Shown here: positions 1 through 8,245 of the stretch, piece by piece
Layout: each line of letters starts with the position of its first letter
Numbering within the stretch: position 1 is the first letter of the stretch
Assembly: GCF_001541345.2 (NCBI RefSeq)
Contig: NZ_LMVL02000007.1
Coordinates: 124,001-188,000 of the forward strand
Source of the DNA: Gillisella vitis
GTDB lineage: Bacteria; Pseudomonadota; Alphaproteobacteria; Rhizobiales; Rhizobiaceae
Length of the DNA stretch: 64,000 nucleotides
Direction: 5' to 3'
The notes under the pieces: generated by a model
Told to the model about the DNA's origin: nothing
The model's database searches: none
What the model saw: the letters and a program-made list of their open reading frames with translations, nothing else
Position numbers and translations under genes: made by a program

Positions 1-2
1 CG

Positions 3-125
3 GGGATCGACCTCGAAACGCTTCTGATCGCCACCCATGCCCTTCACACGTTTCTTCCGAACGATCCCATGCCGAGCCATATTTTCACGTCGGGGATTCC
101 CAAAGCATACGGAATGCGCACATGA
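3..125 (+). CDS. C-terminal end of a probable HMG-CoA-lyase-like (HMGL family) protein, partial
   Basis: This is the tail of a gene that begins before the window: 40 codons closing with TGA at 123-125. It opens with GIDLETLL, which resembles the last helix of HMGL-type TIM-barrel lyases. The TGA overlaps the ATG of the next gene (ATGA at 122-125), so the two are probably translationally coupled. HMGL-like lyases paired with class III CoA-transferases are a known arrangement for activating an acid with CoA and then cleaving it. Only 40 residues are visible, so the family call is inference from weak similarity plus context. Confidence 0.45.
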   Translation, partial: GIDLETLLIATHALHTFLPNDPMPSHIFTSGIPKAYGMRT

Positions 126-1282
126 CCAAGACCCTTCCCTTAAGCGGCATCAAAGTTCTGGAATTTTCCCAGATGATCATGGGGCCATGCTGTGGTCTGA
201 TCCTCGCCGATCTCGGCGCTGACGTGATCAAGATCGAACCGATCAAAGGTGATCGCACCCGCAATCTGACGGGTCTTGCCGCCGGTTTTTTCGACACGTT
301 CGGTCGCAACAAGAAAAGTGTGGCGCTCGATCTGACGCTCAATGAGGACCGTGCCGTTCTCGATGACCTGATTGCCGAAACGGATATTCTGATCGAGAAT
401 TTTCGGCCTGGCATGATGAAAGCAACAGGGCTGGACTATGAGAGCCTGAAGAGCCAACATCCAGAGCTAATATATTGTTCGCTCAAGGGGTTTCTCGCGG
501 GCCCCTATCAACATCGTACCGCGCTGGACGAGGTCGTCCAGATGATGAGCGGTCTCGCATTCATGACGGGATTGCCAGATCGGCCGTTACGAACCGGTGC
601 GTCCGTCAACGATATCATGGGCGCCATGTTCGGCGTGATCGGTATCCAGGCGGCATTGCGCGAAAGACAAACCACCGGTCTTGGCCAGGAAGTGCAAGCT
701 TCACTCTACGAGAACGCTGCCTTCCTGATGGCTCCCGCCATGCTGGCGGAGGTCATAACGGGCCAGGCCTCGACACCCTTCTCGGTCACCGAACGTCCTT
801 GGCCGGCCTACGATCTTTTCGATCTCGCCGATGGCAACAAACTGTTCGTCGGTATTGTCGGTGACCAGCAGTGGCATGACTTCTGCGTGGCCTTCGAAAG
901 GTCCGGCTGGCTGGCCGATCCCCGACTAGCAAGCAATGCTTTGCGCCAGCAGGCTCGCTCTTGGCTTATTCCCGAAATCCGCAGTCTGTTCCTGTCGCTC
1001 GACGCACCCGAGGTGAAAGCCACTGTCGAGCAGCTTGGCCTGCCGTTTGCTCCGGTCTGCACACCCATCGAGTTGCTGGACGATCCGCATCTCAACGCGA
1101 ACCATGGCATGATCGACGTGGTGCTGAGCAACGGAATGGCCTCCAAGCTTCCAGCGCTGCCGCTGACGCTCGGCGGAAAGCGTCTCGGCGGAACGCGGCC
1201 GCGAGCGCCGCATATCGGCGAGCACACGTCCGAAGTCGCCCGCTCCAGCACGTTCGCTGCGCCGATCACACAGGTGGAGTGA
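122..1282 (+). CDS. CaiB/BaiF class III CoA-transferase family protein
   Basis: At 386 aa this has the usual length for family III CoA-transferases, which move CoA from an acyl-CoA donor to a carboxylic acid through an aspartyl-CoA anhydride. The N-terminus carries the family pattern GIKVLEFSQMIMGPCCG, then LGADVIKIEPIKGDRTR (residues about 27-43) and NKKSVALDL. The signature NDIMGAMFGVIGI follows near residue 163. The ATG overlaps the stop of the preceding HMGL-like gene. A lyase partner upstream suggests the acid is activated to its CoA ester and then cleaved. Donor and acceptor cannot be told from sequence. Confidence 0.88.
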   Translation: MTKTLPLSGIKVLEFSQMIMGPCCGLILADLGADVIKIEPIKGDRTRNLTGLAAGFFDTFGRNKKSVALDLTLNEDRAVLDDLIAETDILIENFRPGMMKATGLDYESLKSQHPELIYCSLKGFLAGPYQHRTALDEVVQMMSGLAFMTGLPDRPLRTGASVNDIMGAMFGVIGIQAALRERQTTGLGQEVQASLYENAAFLMAPAMLAEVITGQASTPFSVTERPWPAYDLFDLADGNKLFVGIVGDQQWHDFCVAFERSGWLADPRLASNALRQQARSWLIPEIRSLFLSLDAPEVKATVEQLGLPFAPVCTPIELLDDPHLNANHGMIDVVLSNGMASKLPALPLTLGGKRLGGTRPRAPHIGEHTSEVARSSTFAAPITQVE

Positions 1283-1368
1283 CAGGGAACGAACCGACGC
1301 TTTGTCGCGAAACGCCGTCAGGTGAAACCCCGCCACTCAGAGTAGGCATCAAACAGTTGGAGTCCGAC

Positions 1369-2460
1369 GTGAAGCTCGTCCCAAATCCGGCAATTGCCGA
1401 CCTTCCGCTCTACAATGCCGGCATGAATATCGAGTTTGCACGGAAGGTCAGTGGTAGATCGCAGATTGCTGCGCTCGCCAGCAATGAGAATCCATATGGC
1501 TGCTCGCCTAAAGTCCGAGCGATGTTCGCGTCGGATCTGTTTGATCCGTCGCGTTATCCGGACCCTGGTTGCACGGCATTGCGGGAGGCGATTTCAGCCA
1601 GAACCAATGTTGCCCTCGAGAATATCGTGGTGGGCAACGGATCCGAGGAAATCGTGGCAGCCATTTCCCGCGCTTATTTGGTCACTGGAAGTAGAGCGCT
1701 GACCGTCACGCCGAGTTTCGGCCTGCATGAGATCGATCCGATCGCGGCCGGTGCAACGGTCACGAAGATCCCGATGACGCAAGATATGGAGTTCGATATT
1801 GCCGCGCTTGAGGTGGCGCTCGCCGCGAAGCCTGCCGTCTTCTTCCTGCCGACGCCCTCCAACCCTGTCGGTTGTACGCTGGGCATGCTTCAGCTTGAGC
1901 GTCTTGCGGCAGCCACAAGTCCGGAGACCCTCTTCGTCATCGACGAGGCCTACTTCGAGTTCCAGAATGAAGTCGACGGGACGCGGTTCTTGGGTCGCAG
2001 CGGCCTCAACTGCGTCGTTCTGCGGACGTTTTCAAAAGCCTATGGTCTGGCAGGCCTGCGGGTCGGTTACGGCCTGTGCTCAAACGCCGGGATTGCCGAT
2101 ATGCTGAAGCGCGCCAAGCCGCCTTTCGACGTCAACTCCGCTGCGCAAATGGCAGCGACGATCGCGCTCGGCGATCAGGAATGGATGGAAGCCTCTGTTG
2201 CAAAAATAACGGCGGAACGTCAGCGCGTCGCGCTGCAAGTCACCGATCTTGGGCTGTTTGCCGCGCCGTCGTCGGCAAATTTCATCTTCGTAAGAACGCC
2301 GAAGCCGGGTTACGAGGTGGCACAGGCTCTTTTGATGAACGGGGTCGTCGTCAAGCCCTGGAAAGAAGCCGGTTTTGACAACTGGCTTAGGGTATCGATC
2401 GGCACAGATGTTGAGAACGATATGTTTCTCACAGCGCTGAAAGAAGTGATCACACCTTAA
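1369..2460 (+). CDS. HisC-like PLP aminotransferase (histidinol-phosphate aminotransferase family)
   Basis: This is a fold-type I class II aminotransferase of 363 aa. It shows the HisC hallmarks: SNENPYG near the start (residues about 38-44), the cofactor-region sequence VVGNGSEEI, the PTPSNPVG loop, VIDEAYFEF, and RTFSKAYGLAGLR with the Schiff-base lysine. The reading frame is open further upstream, but GTG 1369 is chosen. It has GGAG six bases before it, and the peptide then starts at the family's usual LPLYNAG region; ATG 1423 is the alternative. The gene lies 86 bases after the CoA-transferase. No other his gene is nearby, so it may serve an aromatic or other amino donor rather than histidine synthesis. 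Confidence 0.8.
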   Translation: MKLVPNPAIADLPLYNAGMNIEFARKVSGRSQIAALASNENPYGCSPKVRAMFASDLFDPSRYPDPGCTALREAISARTNVALENIVVGNGSEEIVAAISRAYLVTGSRALTVTPSFGLHEIDPIAAGATVTKIPMTQDMEFDIAALEVALAAKPAVFFLPTPSNPVGCTLGMLQLERLAAATSPETLFVIDEAYFEFQNEVDGTRFLGRSGLNCVVLRTFSKAYGLAGLRVGYGLCSNAGIADMLKRAKPPFDVNSAAQMAATIALGDQEWMEASVAKITAERQRVALQVTDLGLFAAPSSANFIFVRTPKPGYEVAQALLMNGVVVKPWKEAGFDNWLRVSIGTDVENDMFLTALKEVITP

Positions 2461-3051
2461 CCGCGCTCTTCAATGGCGAGTTTTGAATTGCTGGACCAAT
2501 TTGGGTTAGTCGCTTTTTCGGTCCGCCAGTCCAACATAACTGGTATCGAAATCTGCGTGTGCCGAATGTCGACCAATGCAATTGCCTAGCTGAATAGCCC
2601 AAGCCAATCTGCAGCTCTCAAAATCAAATCGCTTCCTTAACTAAGTTGTTTGTTCTCGTACGTCGGTTCACATCCCTTCAAGGCGAAATGGAGTAATTGC
2701 GAACATCAATGTGGTGGACATCCATTTAGAGCAGACCCGTGCGCCGGGGGCCGTCGGTCCCGGTTTCCGGCGTCGCCGTCGCTATGCTAAACCTCCTACG
2801 GCAACCCTTTTAACCGGTCTTGCGGGAGGCGAACGGATTTCGCAGTTTCTGCTGCATCTGGTATGCCCTTTGTTTTGGACGTCTGCGCAACGACCCAAGA
2901 TCTGTCGCTCCGCGAAACTGCGCGGTTGTGAACCTTGCTCACCAGATTGGCTGAAAGCGTCCCCCCCGGCAACAAGGTTGAGCTGCCGATCGCGCCGTGT
3001 TTTGAAGTAAGAAAATTGGCGGCGGGGCTATGACAAGGAACAGCAGAACAG
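2461..3051. other. Gene-poor decayed stretch
   Basis: About 590 bases lie between the HisC-like gene and the first recognisable pseudogene. Short open frames exist, but none has a good ribosome site or a family I recognise. A stretch near 2860-3010 reads in pieces in two frames (for example DVCATTQDLSLRETARL, then LAESVPPGNKVELPIAP), as a frameshifted coding remnant might, but I cannot assign it. Together with the pseudogenes that follow, this suggests a deletion and insertion scar. Confidence 0.4.
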
Positions 3052-3286
3052 TTTGACACGTTTTCGGAGCAGGCTGCGGACGATCCGATTTTCACCCGTG
3101 TCGCATCCAAATCCGCCAAACCCGACAAACATGCCATCCCGATGAGTGAAGAGGACATGGCCCGGCATCTCTCGCAGACGGGCCGCTACCGCATCCTTAC
3201 GAAACTGGTGCCGCGCGCGGTTGCGCCAAACCCGCGCCCGGAGTATCCCCCTCAAAAGTCTCGTTCTCGACACGGAGACGAGGGGG
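3052..3286 (+). pseudogene. Truncated, frameshifted DnaQ-type 3'-5' exonuclease fragment
   Basis: Reading from 3052 gives a peptide with DPIFTRV, EEDMARHLSQTGRYRILTKL and NPRPEYP, which I recognise as the N-terminal region of a rhizobial 3'-5' exonuclease of the RNase T/DnaQ superfamily. The frame then shifts by one base in a run of Cs at 3246-3251. The other frame continues LKSLVLDTET, the exonuclease motif I with its catalytic Asp and Glu. It breaks off just after this, where an IS5-like sequence begins. The rest of the exonuclease is absent, so this is a dead fragment. Family call from motif reading; exact boundaries uncertain. Confidence 0.6.
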
Positions 3287-3303
3287 TCTCAAAGCGCGCA
3301 AGG

Positions 3304-3554
3304 ATGCGTGATCCGCTTGAGAAACTCAACGCGATCATCCCCTGGCTTGTGTTTGAGAAGCCATTGGCGAAGACGCTGAAGCGGTCTGAGGAGCCGAAGG
3401 GCGGCCGACCTGTCTTCCCGTCGTGTTTGATGTTCAAGAACTTGGTGCCGCAGGCAATGTATATTCGTCTCCGAGGATCAGGCCGAGTCCGTCATCCAGG
3501 ACAACCGGCTGTCATTCATGCCGTTCCTCGCTGCCCGGGAACCCAACCGTGCTT
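3304..3554 (+). pseudogene. Decayed N-terminal part of an IS5-family transposase
   Basis: From ATG 3304 the frame reads MRDPLEKLNAIIPW, FEKPLAKTLKRS, KGGRP and MFKNLVPQAMY, the standard N-terminal region of IS5-family transposases. Near 3466-3470 the frame shifts and continues EDQAESVIQDNRLSFMPFL, the next conserved block of the same family. It stops at about 3554, before any DDE catalytic residue. It is fused directly to the truncated exonuclease upstream and is cut off downstream by the IS6 element, so it is an old insertion later overwritten. Not functional. Confidence 0.7.
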
Positions 3555-3618
3555 GAAGCCTCTTTCGCCCTCCGGCAGCGCGACACCAACCCGGCGACGG
3601 CTGGTGAACCCCCCAGAC

Positions 3619-4436
3619 GGCACTGTAAACTTAACGCTTCGAAGGCAGGGTTTTGGATTATGTCTTTGGTTCAGGCGACGCGCAGGCGTGCGATCTGGTG
3701 CCATTTTTCCATGGCTATTGCTCGAAGCTCGCGATAATGGCTGGATGGGATGTCGTGGCGGGGAATATGAAAGAGATTGGCGATCGGGTCGTGGATTGAA
3801 ACGAAGCGTTGCAGGTGCCTCGCTGACTTGAAACGCTTCATGATCCGCTCTCGCATTCGGATCGATTGATGGGAGTTTTCTGCCCGGTTGTTTAGGCCCT
3901 TGTGCGAGCGATGTTCGACGCCGGGCATGATATTGCGCTTTGCGGCGGCATAGGACCGAAGTTTGTCGGTGATCATCACACGGGGTAAACGACCTTGCCC
4001 TTTCAGAAGCTTTCGCATCAAACGCTTTGCAGCCTTGGTATTTCGGCGGCTCTGGACCAACACGTCAAGTACGAAGCCGCCCTGATCGACGGCGCGCCAA
4101 AGCCAATGTTTCTTGCCGGCGATCGTGATGACAACTTCATCGAGGTGCCATTTGTCGCCGAACCTGCCGGTCGATCGCTTCCGGATATCATTTGCAAAGT
4201 GCCTGCCGAATTTCTCAGCCCAGAGCCGCACCGTCTGGTGAGAAACGATGACGCCACGCGCGGCCAGCATATCCTCGACCATTCGCAGACTGAGCGGAAA
4301 CCGGAAATAGAGCCAAACGGCGTGGGCAATCACGTCAGCTGGAAATCGGTGGCGACGATAAAGAGGATCACGGGCAAGTCTGGTCATACCGCCAGATCCC
4401 ACATTTTGCTCGACGCCCGGTTAACGTTACGGTGCC
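3619..4436 (-). mobile_element. IS6-family insertion sequence, about 818 bp
   Basis: A single transposase gene on the minus strand is bounded by imperfect terminal inverted repeats. The left end at 3619-3635 reads GGCACTGTAAACTTAAC, and the right end at 4420-4436, read on the minus strand, is GGCACCGTAACGTTAAC. These agree at 14 of 17 positions. The 818-bp total is typical of the IS6 family. I see no 8-bp target duplication: CCCCAGAC on the left, GGTGCACC on the right. This fits a copy that arose by recombination or replicative fusion, or loss of one flank. It cuts an IS5 remnant on one side and a LysR gene on the other. Confidence 0.75.
3671..4387 (-). CDS. IS6-family DDE transposase
   Basis: A transposase of 238 aa, normal length for the family. 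Visible parts are the N-terminal helix-turn-helix region (HAVWLYFRFPLSLRMVEDML, then VSHQTVRLWAEKFG) and the DDE triad: D in KWHLDEVVI, D in VMITDKLRSY and E in NNRAENSHQ. The C-terminal block RERIMKRFKS is also typical. ATG 4387 gives the usual family start MTRLARDPLYRRH; GTG 4402 would add five residues. The frame is intact and all catalytic residues are present, so the element may still be active. Confidence 0.9.
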   Translation of the reverse strand: MTRLARDPLYRRHRFPADVIAHAVWLYFRFPLSLRMVEDMLAARGVIVSHQTVRLWAEKFGRHFANDIRKRSTGRFGDKWHLDEVVITIAGKKHWLWRAVDQGGFVLDVLVQSRRNTKAAKRLMRKLLKGQGRLPRVMITDKLRSYAAAKRNIMPGVEHRSHKGLNNRAENSHQSIRMRERIMKRFKSARHLQRFVSIHDPIANLFHIPRHDIPSSHYRELRAIAMEKWHQIARLRVA

Positions 4437-4437
4437 G

Positions 4438-4599
4438 GTGCACCTCTTGCCGGAGTGGACGCTGCCGCAGGGCGGCATTTATGCCGTGTTTCCACCGGCC
4501 AGATTTCGACCCGCCAAGGTGAGATCCTTTATCGATATGCTAATGGTGGCCGAGCGCAAGCGCAAAACTGCGATGCTTCCCACTGGCGGACCCAGTTGA
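4438..4599 (+). pseudogene. C-terminal stub of a LysR-family regulator cut by the IS6 element
   Basis: Immediately after the IS right end an open frame encodes LLPEWTLPQGGIYAVFP, ARFRPAKVRSFIDML and then a stop at 4597-4599. This matches the last strand and helix of LysR substrate-binding domains (pattern LP.W.LP.GGIYAV.P...R.P.KVR.FID). Everything upstream, including the DNA-binding domain, is missing, so the gene was probably truncated by the IS6 insertion or by a deletion that used it. It ends three bases from the 3' end of hpaR on the opposite strand. Non-functional. Confidence 0.75.
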
Positions 4600-4602
4600 C
4601 GA

Positions 4603-5112
4603 TCAATCTTCTTGCGGTGATCCGCCAGCTTCGTTGCGATAGGAGGCAAGTTCGTCCAGAAGCTCTAGCAAAATCTCCATCCGCTCGCGGCTGAAGCGAT
4701 TTTCGAGGTCCTGATAGATCTTGCGGCTGTCGGGCATGACCTCGCGAATGATCATGTCTCCAGCAGGGGCGATTTTGAGCAGCACGCGGCGCCCGTCGGC
4801 GCTGTCCTTGTGCTTGGAAATAAAGCCGCGTTCTTCCAGCGAGCGGATCATTCGCGTCAGGCTGGGGGCCAGAATAAAGGCGCGTTCGGCCACTTCTGAA
4901 GCGTCCAGCGTGCCAGCCTCGTGCAGAACACGGATGACGCGCCATTGCTGTTCGGTCACATCATGCTGCGCCAGCATGGGCCGAAAATGGCTCATCACCG
5001 CCTCACGGGCGCGCAACAGGGTAATGGGAAGGGAACGGCGCGTGGCGCGCGGTGCGGTTACACCTTCCAGCGCCTCTGCGTTTTCATGCGGTTTCAGGGG
5101 TCCGTCAGCCAT
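4603..5112 (-). CDS. hpaR: MarR-family repressor of homoprotocatechuate catabolism
   Basis: A MarR-type winged-helix protein of 169 aa. The core contains LLRAREAVMSHFRPML, then EQQWRVIRVLHEAG, the recognition region LDASEVAERAFILAPSLTRMI, and a wing with SADGRRVLLKIAP. This matches HpaR, which represses the homoprotocatechuate meta-cleavage genes until pathway intermediates are present. The first 25 or so residues are an extra tail with little predicted structure. It is transcribed leftwards from the start of the hpa island, downstream of hpaA. A dyad TTAACACGTTCA lies 24 bases before the ATG and is a candidate autoregulatory site. Confidence 0.85.
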   Translation of the reverse strand: MADGPLKPHENAEALEGVTAPRATRRSLPITLLRAREAVMSHFRPMLAQHDVTEQQWRVIRVLHEAGTLDASEVAERAFILAPSLTRMIRSLEERGFISKHKDSADGRRVLLKIAPAGDMIIREVMPDSRKIYQDLENRFSRERMEILLELLDELASYRNEAGGSPQED

Positions 5113-5135
5113 TTTCTTCCAACTCTTATATTATC

Positions 5136-5147
5136 TTAACACGTTCA
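5136..5147 (-). promoter_or_regulatory. Candidate HpaR operator upstream of hpaR
   Basis: The 12-mer TTAACACGTTCA is an imperfect dyad lying 24 bases before the hpaR ATG, beside an AT-rich stretch that could supply a -10. It agrees at 9 of 12 positions with TTAACATGATAA at 8267-8278, which overlaps the promoter in front of hpaF. MarR regulators normally bind short dyads over their own and target promoters. The match is seen in the sequence; the binding is inferred. Confidence 0.4.
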
Positions 5148-5185
5148 TTGTTCCATTCCGGCCCGGATCGCAAGACTTGGCAGTA

Positions 5186-6031
5186 TCAGGCGGGTCGGTT
5201 TTTTTGTCCATTGCGCCATTCGCCCGGCGGCAGGCCGGTGCGATTGTTGAAAAAGCGGGAGAAATAGGCCGGATCGTGAAAGCCGATTTCATAGGCCACA
5301 TCTTCAACCGAGCGCACTGTAAACAAAAGAAGCCGCTTTGCTTCCAGCAGGCGGCGCTCATCAATGAAAGCCTTGACCGAGAGACCATAGGCCTGCCGAC
5401 AGGATTTGCCGAGCAAATGCGGCGTGGTGCCAAGCGCTGAAACATAGTGTTCAACGGGCCAGTTTTCACGAAAATGCGCATCGACCAGACGTCGGAAGGC
5501 CTGCGCCAGCCCATTGCCGCCTTTTGCCGGGGCATGGTCAAGGCTGGCGAGGTCATTGGTGGCAACAGCCACCAGCGCCGCAAGCGATGCCGCATGGCCT
5601 TGCCGATAGTCATCATGCAGGCGCTGCATGATGACGAGAAGCTTGCTCCACGCGGGATGGTCGCTCTGCCCACGGGCCATGATGGGTTGATCGAAATCGA
5701 GAGATGAAAACGCTGCAATTTGGGGAAGGGCGCTGTCAGCAATAGAGGCAACAATCGCATCGGCAACATCGGCTGCCACTGTAAATCCGTGCACCACGCC
5801 GCTTGGTACAAAAGACACAGCCGGTGCAATAAAATCCAATTGCTGATCTTCGATGAAATAGCTGCCGTGACCGCTGGTCCAGAGGGTTATTTGCGCCATT
5901 CGATCATGTTTATGGGCATCGACACGGCCATAATGCATGTGTCTGCGCTCCATCACGGTTTCGACATGCAGAAAACCAATGTCCAATTGCTTGTCCGGCT
6001 CGCCGTAAATGAAAAAGCTGGGAACAGTCAT
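5186..6031 (-). CDS. hpaA: AraC-family activator of the 4-hydroxyphenylacetate hydroxylase genes
   Basis: A protein of 281 aa with an N-terminal cupin sensor and a C-terminal AraC helix-turn-helix pair. The first 150 residues carry cupin-like features (YGRVDAHKHDRMAQI, then FIAPAVSFVPSGVVHGF). The DNA-binding part has LLEAKRLLLF, then VEDVAYEIGFHDPAYFSRFFNNRTG. This is the layout of HpaA and PobR activators, which sense hydroxylated aromatic acids and switch on the hydroxylase. The frame is open far upstream, but ATG 6031 fits the family length. It leaves a 105-base divergent region to hpaB, its likely target. Confidence 0.85.
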   Translation of the reverse strand: MTVPSFFIYGEPDKQLDIGFLHVETVMERRHMHYGRVDAHKHDRMAQITLWTSGHGSYFIEDQQLDFIAPAVSFVPSGVVHGFTVAADVADAIVASIADSALPQIAAFSSLDFDQPIMARGQSDHPAWSKLLVIMQRLHDDYRQGHAASLAALVAVATNDLASLDHAPAKGGNGLAQAFRRLVDAHFRENWPVEHYVSALGTTPHLLGKSCRQAYGLSVKAFIDERRLLEAKRLLLFTVRSVEDVAYEIGFHDPAYFSRFFNNRTGLPPGEWRNGQKNRPA

Positions 6032-6136
6032 GAGAAGGCATCCGCCGAAAAAAGTACAATTGATTTTGCCATTCTGTCCATGGTTGACACGAATGGCAAG
6101 GGCTACGGTTTGATCATCGTCAAGGGAGGAACTGAG

Positions 6137-7702
6137 ATGAAAGCCGAAGATTTCCGCAGTGAAAAAACACGTCCATTCACCGGTGCTGAATATATCGCAT
6201 CGCTGCGCGATGGACGCGAAGTCTATATCAATGGTGAGCGGGTAGACGATGTTACCACCCACCCGTCCATGCGCAATTCCGTGCGCTCTCTGGCCCGGCT
6301 GTATGATGCCCTGCACGATCCGGCCAAGAAGGATATTTTGACCACGCCAACCGATACTGGCAATGGCGGCTATACCCATAAATTTTTCAAGCATGCCAGC
6401 TCGGTTGAGGATCTTGTTGCCCAGCAGGGCGCGATTACCGAATGGGCGCGCATGACCTATGGTTGGATGGGCCGCACCGCCGATTATAAAGCGTCGTTGA
6501 TGAACACGCTGAACGTCAACGCCGAATGGTATGGCGATTATGCCGACAATGCCCGCGCGTGGCACAAGCGCACGCAGGAATCGGCGCTGTTTCTCAACCA
6601 TGCCATCGTCAATCCACCGATTGATCGGCACAAGCCCGCCGAGCATGTGAAGGACGTTTTTGTCCATGTGACCAAGGAAACCGATGCGGGGGTTTATGTC
6701 TCCGGGGCCAAGGTTGTGGCCACATCGTCGGCGCTGACCCATTACAATCTTCTGGCGCAGGCGTCTGCCACCGTCACCGAAGACCCATCCCTGTCGCTGA
6801 CATTCATTGCTCCGATGAATGCGCCCGGCATCAAGATGTTCTGCCGCACCTCTTATGAGGAAGCCTCAAACCGCTTGGGCCAGCCGTTTGACTATCCACT
6901 GTCATCGCGGTTTGATGAAAATGACGCCATTCTCGTGCTCGACAACGTGTTTGTGCCTTGGGAAGACATTCTGATTTACAAGGATGCCAAGCGTATCCTG
7001 TCGTTCACGGTGATGTCCGGCTTCATGCAGGGCTTCTGCTTCCAGGGCTGCGGTCGTTTTATCGTCAAGCTGGAGTTTCTGGCGGGCCTGCTGGCCAAGG
7101 CACTCCGCGCCACTGGCGGCGATGCGTTCCGTGGCAATCAGGCCATGCTGGGCGAGGTGATTGCCCTGCGCCACAAGTTCAAGGCGTTTTACGATGCCAT
7201 GGCGCGCAATCCGCAGGAGTGGGTGGGCGGTGCCAAATTGCCGAACCTCGAAGCGGCGCTTTGCTACCGCGCCTTCATGTCGGATGCCTATCCGCGCATT
7301 ATCGACCTGATCCGCCGCTCTGTGGCCTCCGGGCTGATTTACCTGCCATCATCGGCCAAAGATTTCGCCAATCCCGAGATTGATCGCTATCTGGCGCAAT
7401 ATGTGCGTGGCTCCAACGATATGGGCCACAAGGAGCGCATCAAGATCATGAAATTGCTCTGGGATGCGACGGGCACCGAATTTGGCGGCCGCCATGCGCT
7501 CTATGAGCTGAACTATGCCGGAACGCCCGAAGATGTCCGTCTTCAGGTGTTGAAGGGTGCCGAAAAGGGCAGGGTGCTGCGCGATATGGAAGCGTTGGTG
7601 GATACCTGCATGGGCGATTACGACGAGCACGGCTGGACCGGCGACACCTGGCTGCAACCGCTTGACGGCCGCGCGGATGCTCTGCGCGATGCCGCTGAAT
7701 AA
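6137..7702 (+). CDS. hpaB: 4-hydroxyphenylacetate 3-monooxygenase, oxygenase subunit
   Basis: The oxygenase component of the two-part FADH2-dependent hydroxylase that turns 4-hydroxyphenylacetate into 3,4-dihydroxyphenylacetate. At 521 aa it matches the HpaB family. Visible features are GAEYIASLRDGREVYINGE at the start, SALTHYNLLAQA and RFDENDAILVLDNVFVPWED mid-protein, and a helical acyl-CoA-dehydrogenase-like C-terminus (NDMGHKERIKIMKLLWDATG, EFGGRHALYELNY). ATG 6137 is chosen because GGGAGG lies seven bases upstream, although the frame is open for a long way before it. It is the first gene rightward from the hpaA promoter region, with hpaC 11 bases after. Confidence 0.95.
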   Translation: MKAEDFRSEKTRPFTGAEYIASLRDGREVYINGERVDDVTTHPSMRNSVRSLARLYDALHDPAKKDILTTPTDTGNGGYTHKFFKHASSVEDLVAQQGAITEWARMTYGWMGRTADYKASLMNTLNVNAEWYGDYADNARAWHKRTQESALFLNHAIVNPPIDRHKPAEHVKDVFVHVTKETDAGVYVSGAKVVATSSALTHYNLLAQASATVTEDPSLSLTFIAPMNAPGIKMFCRTSYEEASNRLGQPFDYPLSSRFDENDAILVLDNVFVPWEDILIYKDAKRILSFTVMSGFMQGFCFQGCGRFIVKLEFLAGLLAKALRATGGDAFRGNQAMLGEVIALRHKFKAFYDAMARNPQEWVGGAKLPNLEAALCYRAFMSDAYPRIIDLIRRSVASGLIYLPSSAKDFANPEIDRYLAQYVRGSNDMGHKERIKIMKLLWDATGTEFGGRHALYELNYAGTPEDVRLQVLKGAEKGRVLRDMEALVDTCMGDYDEHGWTGDTWLQPLDGRADALRDAAE

Positions 7703-7713
7703 GGACGGCGGTC

Positions 7714-8229
7714 ATGCTCCCTACACCTGTATCGCAAGCCGAATTTCGAGACGCTATGGCGCGGGTTTGCGCGCCAGTCAATGTCATCACCACCAATGGA
7801 CCCGCCGGACGCGGCGGGTTCACCGCCACCGCCATGTGCTCGGTAACGGATGAGCCGCCAACCTTGCTGGTGTGCATGAACAGTCGCTCGGCCCAGACCG
7901 GACTTTTTATGGAGAACCGCCGTTTTTGCGTGAATGTCCTGACAGCCGATCACAAGGATTTGGCAGGCTTTTTTGCTGGCCGGGAGCAGGATATGGCGTC
8001 GCGCTTTGCCGCTGCGGATTGGGTCGAGTTTGCCTCCGGCAATCATGCGCTGGCGGGAGCCATAGTCTCATTTGATTGCTACCTGAAAGAAGCCCGTCTG
8101 GTGGGCACGCACAATATCATGATCGGTGAAGTTGTTGACATTCGCACCCGCAGCGATGGGGACGCGCTGCTGTATTTCGATCGGAGCTTTGTCAACGTCG
8201 CCTCACCAGCAATGGCACTGCCGCGATAA
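7714..8229 (+). CDS. hpaC: 4-hydroxyphenylacetate 3-monooxygenase, flavin reductase subunit
   Basis: A short-chain flavin reductase of 171 aa that makes FADH2 from NAD(P)H for HpaB. It has the flavin reductase-like split-barrel pattern: FRDAMARVCAPVNVITT, GFTATAMCSVTDEPPTLLVCMN, then NRRFCVNVLT and MASRFA. It starts 11 bases after hpaB, so the two are co-transcribed and made together. It ends at 8229. A promoter-like sequence follows before hpaF, suggesting that hpaBC and the meta-cleavage genes can be controlled separately. Confidence 0.93.
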   Translation: MLPTPVSQAEFRDAMARVCAPVNVITTNGPAGRGGFTATAMCSVTDEPPTLLVCMNSRSAQTGLFMENRRFCVNVLTADHKDLAGFFAGREQDMASRFAAADWVEFASGNHALAGAIVSFDCYLKEARLVGTHNIMIGEVVDIRTRSDGDALLYFDRSFVNVASPAMALPR

Positions 8230-8245
8230 TTATGATGCGGACCGC

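Noticed and set aside
961-1368. N-terminal extension of the HisC-like frame
   Set aside because: Overlaps the CoA-transferase gene in another frame; the peptide is low-complexity and the HisC similarity starts at the GTG 1369.
3611-4444. Eight-base target duplication around the IS6 element
   Set aside because: The flanks CCCCAGAC and GGTGCACC do not match.
6084-6112. Possible hpaB promoter TTGACA with a -10 about 17 bases on
   Set aside because: TTGACA is present but no acceptable -10 follows. An AraC-activated promoter may lack one, but I cannot support it from sequence.
5720-6136. N-terminal extension of the hpaB reading frame by 139 codons
   Set aside because: It overlaps hpaA on the other strand; the conserved HpaB start and GGGAGG support ATG 6137.
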